Positions 21,318-31,230 of a DNA stretch of 64,000 nt are shown here, in pieces. The notes beneath the pieces are model-generated. The model saw nothing but the letters and a program-made list of their open reading frames with translations. It searched no databases and was not told the DNA's origin. Within the stretch, counting starts at the first letter, position 1, and every line of letters begins with the position of its first letter. A program made the translations under genes and the position numbers. The stretch is from Cladopsammia gracilis (taxonomy: Eukaryota; Cnidaria; Anthozoa; Scleractinia; Dendrophylliidae), in contig JAJGOT010000113.1 in assembly GCA_022457155.1 (NCBI GenBank), positions 1,651,001 through 1,715,000 of the forward strand. The letters are read 5' to 3'.

Positions 21318-24287
21318 TTATCCTTCCTCAGGCGGTGAGGCCTCCACGATGCCTTTTTCACAGTAATAGCCTCCAAGATAAGCTGTAGAATCGGCACCAA
21401 CAGCTGGTTTAACCGGACAAGGAATGCAAGAATCATCATTCCAGTTCGGTCGATAGTTGTTTTCGGTACAGCAACCACGGTTTGGAACATCCTTGAGGTG
21501 CAATGCACTACGCTTGCTACTCTGTAGTGGGGGAAAGCGTAGCTTGACCCTTGCTACTAACAATAAGTTAGTTGCAGGATCTGGTGCATTCCATTGCAAT
21601 GCTTGGGTACTTGTCTCCATGACATAGCTTAACTGCCAAGTCGACAGGATGGTTGGCATCAGACTTGAGCCAGGAACCCTCGTTATAGTGTCGCATATGT
21701 TTGGAAGATTACCGCACAAGCTGTATGGGTTGACAATTTCTCTTCCACTGGGACATCTTGATGGGTTAAAGCCCTCACTGTACGCGGTAAGGTAGTGGCT
21801 GTGTTCAAGAGGCAAGTTGTATACCACGTTACCACTACCGACTGCACTGCCAGCAATGGAGGTCAGACGAATACGTGTTTTGGAATATTGCTTGATGCTT
21901 CCACTTACGTAGGTCTTGTGGGGTAGGTACAGTTTGAAGCTCTGAACAAAAGGCGCAATCGTCTCGTCAGAGGGGATCCAGTTGAACTGACGCAGCCAGG
22001 TTTGGTTGGCGGGCAGACGGAAGGTGACTGGTTTCCCCTCCTTCAACAACTGCCAGTTTACAAATCCCGTATCCCCTTTAAACTGAGCCCGGGTTGGTAG
22101 ATAAACAAATCTTTCGTCCAGATGATAGGTTGTATCGGGTTTATAGGCAATCAGATCGTCTAAATCTCTTCTTATGAAGATTCCATTCCCTGGTGAACAG
22201 ACTTGGACCTTTTGTCCTTGATTTTTGTACTCTAACTTGTCACAGTAAAGTGATGCTGACGATTGGAGTCGGCTCTGGGTCTTAAAGTAACCGAGCATGA
22301 GCTGACTCGCCTTTAATGGTTGGTTTGGTTCATTTATTGACTGCGCCAACTTCTTCGCTGTATTACCACGTACTACACGAGCAAAAGAATCCACAAGATC
22401 AAACTGGAAATCAAATATATTCTCTCGAAGTGCAGCAAACTCGGCTAGAGTCCCCTCCAACCTTTCACACAACAGCATTCCTGAAACGACTGTTTGACCA
22501 ACACCCACAAAAACACCCTCTGCGCCATACAACAGATCACACGCTGCCTCCTTGTAAGCTCCCCATAACGCATCGTTTTGTCCTAGATCAGATCGATCAA
22601 CCTTTGGCGTATAATTTCCGTACGCCTCGACGAACTTATCAGCGTCATATCCAATTTGATCCACTGTGTTTGTTTTAATGGCATTTATCACTGTTTGAAG
22701 ATTGTTTATTTGGTCTGCGTTGTCCTTGAACTTTACGGAAAGGTTATAAGTTTTGTTATAAACGTCACTTAATGTATGGAGTAGACGACCACCCTTTGCA
22801 ATCTGGGCCACTGCTTTTGCTATTTCTCCAGCCTGCACAAGCATATCTCCCACGTCCACCCCACCAAAGACGCATTTCAAAGGGTTCAAGTGTTCTGCTA
22901 TTTGATTTGCCAGGATATCGATTTCGTCTACCAACTGAAGTGCCAAAATTGAGTTCGCGGCAATTAAGACATTTCTGACATCCTCTTCCAACTTCTCCGA
23001 AACCGACGTTGCGTTAGACTCAAAATCGTTTAATTTACCTGACAGGAACAAAACGTCCTGATCTGCAATGCCTTGATCGTATTCTGCGAGTTTGAGAAGG
23101 TAGTTCTTAATCCCATTTGTAGCTTCGCCGAGGTTTTCGTCAACCGACCTGATGTTTCCTAACACGTCAATGTGGTCTAAAGCACTTCGTTTCAGCTCCA
23201 CCATTTTTGCGTGATTAACCCTTTGAAAACGCCTCAGGTTCCTTGTTTGTCCAGGTTGAAGTCGGTATTGTTGCGTCTTCCTTATAGACTGATATTCTAC
23301 ATTGATGTTGCCATAGATGCACACATCATCCGCCTCTAGCTCATAGCAGGCGACCGGCGAAGAGGAAAAGGACTTTTCGTATTCTCTTACCAGATCAAGT
23401 GCCACCTCTAAGTTCGAATACGCCCTTCTTTGGATAGCTTCTTCGAAAAATAGTTTCCAATTTATAGTGCTTGCGTAGGCCATTACCATTCTCACCATCG
23501 CCTTGATTTCGTTGTGTTCTTCTGTTAAGGCAGACTGCTCAGGTTGATGTAGATAATTTCGGCAAAGGCTTCGTGCCATGAATTTGCTCACTTTGTACCA
23601 CAGTAAACCCCCCATCATAGGCAACGCTTTCTCCACGTCACATTGGTTTTCTTCTCCATGACAGACGTCTTGAACACTTGTCCCATCTTCGTCGGAGTCA
23701 TACGGGAACGGCGTTTCTATCCCACTGCATCGTTTCACGCTATGGCAAATCATGTCAGTAGAGAAGGTATACTTCCTGCGCCGTCTTAGCTTACGTTCTA
23801 CGCGATAACACATGTAATCTATTGGGAAATTAAATCCCTGTAAGCTTTCGGGAGATGAATATAACGCCTGTATGCAACGGAAGTTATGGTACCCTTGGAA
23901 TGCCTTGAGCATTTTACCCAGTTCTCTTCTATAATCTTTTTCTAGGTTATCACTATGAAACATTTTCTTGTCAACGGGACTTGTGGAATGCTTCAAGAGG
24001 TTTCCCATCAATGTAATGTTTCTTTCTATGGAAGACATATCAAGGCTGTCGAGTCCTTTGATCTTAGAAGGAAGATCGTCCAAACTTTTCATAACCAGCT
24101 GCATCTTCTTTACAGTAACCTCTGTCCTTATACTGTTTAGTGTACGGATCACAGAATCTCTAGCCTGAAGCGCATCGTAAAAAGCTGGAGCCCAGGGACG
24201 ACTGGATGGATCGGATCTTGAACCATGAGCAGCTGACTCTACCAAGGAAAATAGGGCGAAGCAGATGAAAAGAAGTTTTGCTGACAT
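21318..24287 (-). CDS. Large secreted protein of unknown family, copy 2 (989 aa, single coding exon)
   Basis: It starts MSAKLLFICFALFSLVESA, a clear signal peptide. An acceptor (ATAATTACAG, ending 24,326) lies 38 nt before the ATG, matching the layout of copy 1. The protein is collinear with copy 1 over its whole length and by eye more than half identical from about residue 380 on: EYDQGIADQDV, YTPKVDRS, NDALWGAYK, RENIFDFQFDLVD, QTWLRQFNW, and a C-terminal CC-x13-C-x2-C-x14-C motif ending GGYYCEKG. The acidic/basic N-terminal third is less conserved (a RKLRRRRKYTF block replaces neutral residues). The Thr/Pro tail of copy 1 is missing; this one ends EASPPEEG. The hydrophobic helical stretch near the middle is kept. 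Divergent from the small peptide gene copy 2. Function unknown. Confidence 0.92.
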   Translation of the reverse strand: MSAKLLFICFALFSLVESAAHGSRSDPSSRPWAPAFYDALQARDSVIRTLNSIRTEVTVKKMQLVMKSLDDLPSKIKGLDSLDMSSIERNITLMGNLLKHSTSPVDKKMFHSDNLEKDYRRELGKMLKAFQGYHNFRCIQALYSSPESLQGFNFPIDYMCYRVERKLRRRRKYTFSTDMICHSVKRCSGIETPFPYDSDEDGTSVQDVCHGEENQCDVEKALPMMGGLLWYKVSKFMARSLCRNYLHQPEQSALTEEHNEIKAMVRMVMAYASTINWKLFFEEAIQRRAYSNLEVALDLVREYEKSFSSSPVACYELEADDVCIYGNINVEYQSIRKTQQYRLQPGQTRNLRRFQRVNHAKMVELKRSALDHIDVLGNIRSVDENLGEATNGIKNYLLKLAEYDQGIADQDVLFLSGKLNDFESNATSVSEKLEEDVRNVLIAANSILALQLVDEIDILANQIAEHLNPLKCVFGGVDVGDMLVQAGEIAKAVAQIAKGGRLLHTLSDVYNKTYNLSVKFKDNADQINNLQTVINAIKTNTVDQIGYDADKFVEAYGNYTPKVDRSDLGQNDALWGAYKEAACDLLYGAEGVFVGVGQTVVSGMLLCERLEGTLAEFAALRENIFDFQFDLVDSFARVVRGNTAKKLAQSINEPNQPLKASQLMLGYFKTQSRLQSSASLYCDKLEYKNQGQKVQVCSPGNGIFIRRDLDDLIAYKPDTTYHLDERFVYLPTRAQFKGDTGFVNWQLLKEGKPVTFRLPANQTWLRQFNWIPSDETIAPFVQSFKLYLPHKTYVSGSIKQYSKTRIRLTSIAGSAVGSGNVVYNLPLEHSHYLTAYSEGFNPSRCPSGREIVNPYSLCGNLPNICDTITRVPGSSLMPTILSTWQLSYVMETSTQALQWNAPDPATNLLLVARVKLRFPPLQSSKRSALHLKDVPNRGCCTENNYRPNWNDDSCIPCPVKPAVGADSTAYLGGYYCEKGIVEASPPEEG

Positions 24288-24325
24288 ATTTCAATTGTGG
24301 CTTCCTGGTGCTCACTATCGGTTGC

Positions 24326-25360
24326 CTGTAATTATAAAGGTTTTGGATAGATTAAGAAATGTTAATAAATTCTTCTTCGTCGTATTCGTAAATTGTTATT
24401 AAACGTGTTGACAAACAGATGGCGTTCGAATTAATATCGTCGTTTCTAGCACATTTTAGTTAGGTTTTAATTAAACTTTTTTATCGGTAACATAGAAATC
24501 GGTACCTGGCATAGAAACACCTACAGACAAGTTCCGCTCCCTAAAGAAAACACTTCAGTAACTGGTCTCCAGTTCTGTACAGCGACCCAGAACTGTTTAA
24601 TGGAGCAAAAATTTTTTGTAAATAGTCTCTAATTTATTTGCTTTGCAGAACAACAGACTATCGGTTTTGAGTAAAAAGAAAAATCGTCAGACAGTGTTCC
24701 GATACTCCCGAATAAAATGTTGAATTAGAAGATTCAGAACTTTATTTTAAAATAGAGACTAATAACTGTGCTACAGATAAATATTATTTTTACTTAATAG
24801 CCATTTTGTTCCATTTTCCAGGCCTGTCATTAACGCCAAAGATAAAATATGGGTAAATTTCTAAGCAAAATTTCTCAGTCTCTGTGTAGTAATTACGTAG
24901 CAAAGCAAGTGTTAAATAAACAAAAGACCTAGAAGAAAGTGGCAGTGTTTCAAATCAAAAAAATGAAAAAGCATGAATAAATAAAAGAAAAACACAACAA
25001 TCAGATGGTTTACCTGGATTAAGATATCTTGTTGTATTAAAGTTGGTGTATATTTCTTAACTGCAATCACCCATTAATTCAACAATGTTTCTGTTAAAAC
25101 TCTAGATGCATTCTTAGGTAGCACTGTAGGGAATTGGTCATTGAAGCGATTTTTGATTGTGTAAACACTAAGTCGTTCGCCTTTCTAAACAGGTGGCACA
25201 CGACATGACCTAATCCGGTGATCACGAGGTTCAACAAGTGAAAACAACGTCCAAGTCTGCTTTTAGCTTCTCGCGATAAAAATCTCTGATAAATTGAATA
25301 TTAGATATTTTTTGCGTTTAACAAATCTCAATTTGTTTCTAAACAGCTGAAGTTGCATTA
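24326..25360. other. Upstream region shared by the large (-) and small (+) genes, left part
   Basis: This interval probably contains the 5'-UTR intron and promoter of the minus-strand large gene. It is AT-rich and has no open frame. No TATA box can be assigned with confidence. Confidence 0.4.
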
Positions 25361-25695
25361 AAGGGACACTGTCCCGGCTGAAATATCGTGTTTTCATGAT
25401 TATGACCGGGAGTTTGCCTTAAGCTTATGATGTGAAAAGTGATAAACGGAAAGAAATATGAAAAATAACGGATAAAATGAATTCCTCCAAAATGACAACT
25501 TTGATTTCTTGACCGCCTGTCCCGAAATCAAATTTGATGAGCTGTAATCCACTTCCATCCTTGTAATATCCACGTTTTCACCAAAATACTGCTTCCGTCT
25601 TGTTCTAAAATTCTTTTTATCCAATTTAGTTGTATATTTGGTGAAAATTAACTAAGGAAAACTTCGTTATTTCCCGGGGTTATTTCGGCCCTTTA
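25361..25695 (+). mobile_element. GGGACACTGTCCC-family MITE, copy 3 (complete)
   Basis: Starts AAGGGACACTGTCCCGGCTG and ends TTATTTCGGCCCTTTAATAG. Internal landmarks are ATTATGACCGGGAGTTTGCC, TGACCGCCTGTCCCGAAATC and GTAATCCACTTCCATCCTTG. There is no coding capacity. It lies in the intergenic region between the divergent large and small genes. Confidence 0.85.
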
Positions 25696-25904
25696 ATAGT
25701 GATCATCTCTTAAGAAATCCTGCTTCGATTTAATATCTCTTCTTAGTATTTACATCCATCAACAATTTCCGTTTTACAAGCGTTTGTTGCTTACAAAAGA
25801 TTTGTTGTTACAGAAATAACCTTGCGTAGTCTTTTCTTCGTGAATGCATGAATTATGTTAATTATGTTCACAGTTCACCGGAATCGACGCCTCATTGAAT
25901 AAAT

Positions 25905-26750
25905 GTCAAGGGCCGCAATAGATGATTCTTTCATTGTTTCTGGTTTAATTATTGTCGAAAAACCAGGCTGTAATGTCACATGTCGAACAAAAGAATCATT
26001 ACATATGAATGTACACAGGTGAAAAGATATTTAGGGAAATATCGCCTTTATTCGTGAGGTTGGTGTTAATTGAAACAAAAGCATCACTGAATCGTATTGA
26101 GGTGAGTAAATGACTTTCTGAAAGTAATTCGGAATTCCCATACTCAGAAAGATACGATTAGATACGATTGAAGTTAATTAGTTTACTTGAATTTCCTAGT
26201 CCGACTAAATTAAATGTCAGAGGTCACAACAAATGATTATTTTATTGTTTCTGGTTGAGTTATTGTCGGAAAACCAGGCTGGCACATGTCAACAAACAAA
26301 TCATTACAGGATACAGGTAAAAGGAACAATTTGTTAAAGATATTGAGGAAAATACCGCCTTTATTCCTGAGGTTGGTGTTAATTAAAACAAAACCATCAG
26401 TTGTATTGAGGTGAGAAAATGACGTTTAAGTAACTCGCAATTCCCATACTCCGAAAGACACGATTAGAACGATTGAAGTTAATTAGTTTATTTGAAGTTC
26501 CTAGTCTCCTAAATTAAATGTGAAAGGCCAAAACAAATGATTATTTTACTGTTTCTGGTTGAATTATTGTCGGAAAACCACGCTGTCACATGTCAAACAA
26601 ACAAAGGGCAAACAAATCATAACATGGTACAAGTAAAAAGAACAATTAGTTCAAGATATTCAGGAAAATATCAACTTTTTTCGCGAGGCTGAAACAAAAG
26701 CATCTCAGTTGTATTGAGGTAAGAAAATGACGTTCAAGTGACTAGAAGCA
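25905..26750 (+). repeat. Three tandem copies of a ~305-bp unit
   Basis: Units begin near 25,910, 26,221 and 26,523. Shared blocks are TTATTGTCGGAAAACCA, TCACATGTC, AAAATA(C/T)CGCCTTTATT, GAGGTTGGTGTTAATT, GTATTGAGGTGAG and GAAGTTAATTAGTTTA. The third copy is truncated after TATTGAGGTAAG. The array sits in the shared upstream region of the large (-) and small (+) genes. Confidence 0.85.
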
Positions 26751-27007
26751 AAAGTTGAGTTGACGTGAATTTGGTACGCATATCACAAAACTGGATCTCT
26801 CACAAACACATAACCGTGATATAGAAATTAGACAAATAGATACTATTAGACAGTAATTCCTTTGGTTTCTTTTTTAGTGTGCTTTTGACTACTGTACAAG
26901 AAAATAAATGACTGCATAATTTTGTTTCGTGGGTTTTGTAAAATCATTCCACTCAGAGAGAACTTTTATGGACGGTACTTTATTTTATCTTTTCTGACAT
27001 ACGATTG

Positions 27008-27401
27008 AAGGAACACTGCCCCTGCTGACATATCGTGTTTTCATGATTATGGCCAGAACCTTGCTTTAGTTTGTTTTATTATCTTGAAATTGAAAGGACA
27101 AATAAAGGACAAAGGACAAAAAAATATTAACAAAAGAAACTAAATAACGACTAAAAGAGTGGAAATTCCACAAGAATGGCAATTTTGATTTCTTGACCGC
27201 CTGTCACAAAATCAAATTTGATGAATTGTAATCCACTTCCATCCTTGCAATCCTGCACTTTATCTCCAAACTACTGCTTTTGTTATGCTCTATAAAATCT
27301 TTTTTATTAAATTTAGTTGTATATTTGGTTGCATTTGGCGATATAACATAGAAATAAGCTACGCGAAATATCCCTATTTCGGAGAAACGGTGTCCTGTTG
27401 A
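27008..27401 (+). mobile_element. GGGACACTGTCCC-family MITE, copy 4
   Basis: Begins GGAACACTGCCCCTGCTGAC and carries GATTATGGCCAGAACCTTGC, TTGACCGCCTGTCACAAAAT and ATCCTTGCAATCCTGCAC. It ends CTATTTCGGAGAAACGGTGT. It lies about 290 bp upstream of the small peptide gene copy 2, so it could form part of its promoter or first intron. Confidence 0.8.
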
Positions 27402-27686
27402 AGTTAATTAGTTGTATTATAATTTTGAATTTACTTGTTTACTATTCTTAATAAGATTCTTTTTGCTTCACCTCGTCTTTAATAATATTTTAACAGATCG
27501 CTGAGTCGTCTTTTTGGCTCTTAAGTTGGATTGGTAGTCGTTGTAAATTGACACACGAGACATGAGCTTTGAAGCTTCTCCATTGGTACAAGTAAAGCAG
27601 TGTCGAAAAATAGGCTTAAACGGATTTGTAGTTAACATGTTTTCTTGTGTTTTCCCTACAGGTACCAAATTTCCGAAAAAGCAGCA

Positions 27687-28926
27687 ATGAAAACACTCTT
27701 AACATTTCTTTTACTTCTGGTTTTGTCATTTTTAAAAGGTGAGTTGTCGGGAAAAACGATATAAACCTGGAAGAACAAATTATAGATATAGATCTCTGGT
27801 CAAGTGAAAAAAGAACCTACTTTACCTTAAGTTAGCAGTGTATATGGAAAATTTTATAGCAGAAATTAATTCTAAAACTTCATTCAGTTAAATTTCTATT
27901 TGAGTAAGCAAATCTTTCTACGACGTTTCTGATTCCGAAAGCTCCTCAATATTTCTTTTACTCCCTCATGTCAAAAGCCAATTGACAAGGACCTAGGGTT
28001 AACCCTAGTGCCAGGTTAGCCTAGCAGCCGAGACAAAGTTGTCCCGGGTTTACAAGGAAATTTTTCAGGTGGGGACAACTCGCCGAAATACCTTATAATT
28101 TAAAGATATTTTTCTGTAGGCAAAAAAAGAACATATGTAGTTGTGGGCCAGCGATAATGAGATTCTTCCCTGGCTTTGAAGGCTGTATTCGAAATACTTT
28201 ACCTTGTTGTGTTCGACCCGCCATTGTTGCATGGATGTTTGTTGTCAAGAGATGCAGAGGTCTAGGAACCAGAAAAGGTTGTCCCGGGTAGGCGAATTGT
28301 CCCTACCTGAAGCGTTTAGAAGGAAAAACTTGTCCCGCTTGCTTGGATAACCCTTGCATGCTAGCGGCCTTGTAAACATAGCGCGTAAAAAAGTGCAAGT
28401 GTAAGGGAAACCTTCTTCCTAGGGTACCCTAGCACTAGAGTTACAATTACATTGTAGCTACCTCCTTGTAAACAGACCATTAGATTCTGCACAAAGTATG
28501 CCACAAATTTACTGTTTCTGAAAAATATATCGCAATCCTTAGAAGAAATATATATATTTTCCTCAAACTGATCGAGATCAAAACAAGAAAATAAGATTAT
28601 TCTATAAAATATCGATAAATCTTTAAGAACCAAGTAAAAAAATATACCTCTTTTGTGTTTCAGATTACCAAGTGACTGGAAGATGCGGTAGTGAAAGAGA
28701 TAAAATCGCCAACACCAACTGGGCTGCCTGTCTCGTGGCTGAGAACAACGTGGAAAACGGAAATTGTCCCCACGGATTTCCAAAACTTAATGTACCTAGT
28801 TGTGGAAGGCATGGATCCTCTAGAACCCCTGCGTACAAAAACTTGGTGTGTTGCGCGCTTTCACCAATCTTCGACCTAAAGGTAATTGTGACAAATAATT
28901 TTAAGGCAACAAGCAAACTCAGATAA
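27687..28926 (+). CDS. Small secreted six-cysteine peptide, copy 2 (two exons)
   Basis: Exon 1 (27,687-27,738, 52 nt) encodes the signal peptide MKTLLTFLLLLVLSFLK and ends G/GTGAGT. Exon 2 (from 28,664, acceptor TTTTGTGTTTCAG) joins in phase 1. Exon length, phase and first residues (DYQVTGRC) match the minus-strand copy. Six cysteines lie in ANTNWAACL, NCPHGF, a single Cys in PSCGRHG, and VCC, followed by IFDLK. The loop before CC is longer than in copy 1. After FDLK the frame continues for 13 more codons to a stop at 28,926. These residues do not resemble copy 1, and the divergence begins exactly at a GTAATT, so a donor and a further exon are possible (see findings). An acceptor (GTTTTCCCTACAG) ends 26 nt before the ATG. 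Secreted; function unknown. Confidence 0.8.
27990..28470. repeat. Degenerate inverted-repeat insertion in the intron
   Basis: CTAGGGTTAACCCTAG near 27,995 and CTAGGGTACCCTAG near 28,418 are palindromic motifs at either end. Between them GTTGTCCCGGGT occurs twice (28,047 and 28,278) and GGGACAACTCGCC pairs with GGCGAATTGTCCC. It looks like an eroded foldback element inside the intron of the small peptide gene. Confidence 0.45.
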
Positions 28927-29029
28927 AATGCACCTTTTCCCATAAGTAAGCAAAATACATGTACCTGTTTTGGTTGGAATTAAGATTTCGTGAATTGATT
29001 AATCCTACAGTTTTTAGCGGTGAAAGGCG

Positions 29030-29300
29030 TTTCTTAAGGTAACTACAGGTCGCACACGAGCCAAAGGAGGTCCGCGCAGCCGAGCTCGGCCGGGACTAGA
29101 CCCAGTTTCTGTAAAATGAAAATGACTAGGAATACTGCTACTCCCCCACCCCTCCGATGGAATGCTAGTGCATCGCAGCGTTAACCCCAGCATTTTGTTG
29201 CTGGTATCCATCTATATGTCTGAGTGGAGAGAGACAATGTGGAGTAAAGTTTCTTGTCTAAGGAAACAACACGACGGTCTAGACCATTCAACGTCTATTT
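29030..29300 (+). repeat. Probable dispersed repeat fragment
   Basis: The block with CCCCACCCCTCCGATGGAAT, GCTAGTGCATCGCAGCGTTA, CCCCAGCATTTTGTTGCTGG and GGAGAGAGACAATGTGGAGT has the feel of a conserved interspersed repeat common in coral genomes. That is from memory; no second copy is in this window. No gene is present. Confidence 0.35.
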
Positions 29301-29447
29301 TACATGTAACACAGTCGGCCAAAGCTCATTACGTGACGGTTCTTCGATATTACGCAACGAACGATTTATAGACTTTTTATCTATGGGAAATTCACTTTTG
29401 TCTTATATATGCTAAAATAAAGCTATTAATGTAGAAATGAACTACAC

Positions 29448-29652
29448 TTACCTCAACATTGGGTTTTCGTTGTCTTTTATACAATTTGGGCACAAATTGT
29501 GTCCATTTTAGACGGTTTTGTGGCTTACGAGTTTTTGCAATGTTGTTGGTTTCGATTGGTTGTTTCCGCTCATAAACCTTTATGAGCGGAAACATGCGAC
29601 AACCAACGACATCGCAAAAACTCTCTCCCTCCTTCTCAATGTTGAGTCAAAC
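29448..29652. repeat. Foldback element with a perfect 15-bp central hairpin
   Basis: At the centre GTTTCCGCTCATAAA is followed by CC and then TTTATGAGCGGAAAC. Pairing continues outward: GAGTTTTTGCAATGTTGTTG with GACATCGCAAAAACTC, and CCTCAACATTG near 29,452 with CAATGTTGAG near 29,638. There is no coding capacity. Confidence 0.8.
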
Positions 29653-29994
29653 AGTTTATGATATTGTAGGTTATTATTCTCAACAATGGGGAGAAGAATC
29701 GAAAAAGGTGTCCGATATTGCAGCATGTGTTATACCAAAACCAACCTTCTATTTGCTCCCATTGCCCCCATTGATGGCCGCTGATTTCATTTTTGGAATA
29801 AACCCCCAGGGTGTTTTTTTTTTTTTTTTTGACAAATTCCTAACCTCAAATGGGACGGTGGTTCAGAGCTTGAAATCAGTATGTGTATACTATGAAGTAC
29901 TTTAACATTACTTATAGCGAAAATAGCGTCTATAAATGGAGAATTATTTTGTTTTCTCGAAACCGTTTGTGTTATACAAAATACTGGCAGATAG

Positions 29995-30279
29995 TGGTCA
30001 AGCCCATATCATACCGTCCAGAAGGACGTCGGACACCTAATTGAGACTTATATAACGGAGTAACTGGTTAGCTTTCAGTTGAGGTTAGGGGAGCAGTTTA
30101 TATAGTTAAATTTAGGACTAAGCAAACCGAGAAGCTAGGTGGTACAGTGGTACGGTAGGCTATGTAAGCCTAAGCCTAGCTGAGGTCACAGGTTCAATCC
30201 TGAGTGTCAACATTACGTTATATAAGTCTCAATAAGGTGTCCGACGTCCTTCTGGACGGTATGATTTAGGCACAACCCC
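29995..30279. mobile_element. 285-bp TIR element with 9-bp target duplication and a tRNA-like insert
   Basis: The ends GGTCAAGCCCATATCATACC and GGTATGATTTAGGCACAACC extend inward to GTCCAGAAGGACGTCGGACA and TGTCCGACGTCCTTCTGGAC. The target duplication GGCAGATAG is at 29,986-29,994 and 30,280-30,288. The same family occurs at 61,103-61,410, and a smaller relative at 10,025-10,197. Confidence 0.9.
30131..30208 (+). other. tRNA-like sequence (pol III A and B boxes) inside the MITE
   Basis: TGGTACAGTGG at 30,140-30,150 fits the A-box consensus TRGYNNARNNGG. GGTTCAATCCT at 30,191-30,201 fits the B-box GGTTCRANTCC. Spacing is about 40 nt, as in tRNA genes. No convincing acceptor stem is visible, so this is a tRNA-derived or tRNA-mimicking module, not a functional tRNA gene. 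Confidence 0.55.
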
Positions 30280-31025
30280 GGCAGATAGGTATTTCGCGTT
30301 CTCAATCATAGCAGAGGCTTACTTCGTCTCCGTTGCTTTTCTGGCCGTTTCAGTATCGTCCAATCATAATCATGCACACTACTCTGTGACTTTCTTCCTA
30401 ACCTTTCATTCTATATTAAACATTTCCATGATTCGCAAAAGATTTCAAGAACAAGATAAGAAAAAATACCAATATATATTCTGCAAGGTATCGAGAAGTA
30501 AACAGCAAGAAATAAAAATACCCCTTATTTTTCCATTTAGTGTGCTACACTGTGTAGCTTATAGCGCATTTATTCGCTTGTCGCGATAGCCCCAAAATCT
30601 AAAGATATTTTGGAAAAACTGTTTTTCGCCATGTTTGTTTACCATTGCTATGGAAACGCTGATTAGCATAAACACTGGGGGCATCATCCAAAACTTTCAT
30701 CCAAGCCTAACATCTGGTATCAAATTCAGATTTATTGAGCTAAAGTAAGGTTATGTATAAGCGCATTCAAAAAGGGAAGTGTGACCCAAAAAAACTACTT
30801 GGAGCCACCTTAATAGACATGCGGGACGAAGTCATCAACGGTCTCAAACGTCAAACAGTTGTACCTTAATGGGTTCTTTTTTTCTATCTTTTCTTTTTTT
30901 TTTTTGGTTGCTGTTTTTCTCCTGCTTTCAAAGTGATAGAAAATACTCTTGATGTTTTGAGTAGAAATAAGTTCACGTAGACTTTTTAATCTCGAATGTT
31001 ATTATTGATACGATTAATTAAATTA
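30280..31025. other. Intergenic, no gene seen
   Basis: Contains poly-T runs (about 30,892-30,905) and short unsupported frames. No motif is recognised. Confidence 0.4.
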
Positions 31026-31101
31026 AAATTCAGAGGTAATCGCGCTTGTAATTTCAAATCGTTCTCGCGCTATGCGCTTGGCCGATTTGAAATTACTCTG
31101 A
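31026..31101. repeat. Short inverted repeat, ~75 bp
   Basis: AATTCAGAGGTAAT and TAATTTCAAATCG pair with CGATTTGAAATTACTCTGAA. The loop is GC-rich (TTCTCGCGCTATGCGCTTGG). Possibly a minimal foldback element. Confidence 0.65.
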
Positions 31102-31230
31102 ATTGTACACTCAGTCCAATTGCTATCTCTAATAGAGTTTTGATTTTTCTTGCAGATCAAACAGTCTCCTTGCGTGGCGGGTCGTCAATCTAATGACAAG
31201 TCACAAAAGAAAAGCCACAGTCATCAGTAG

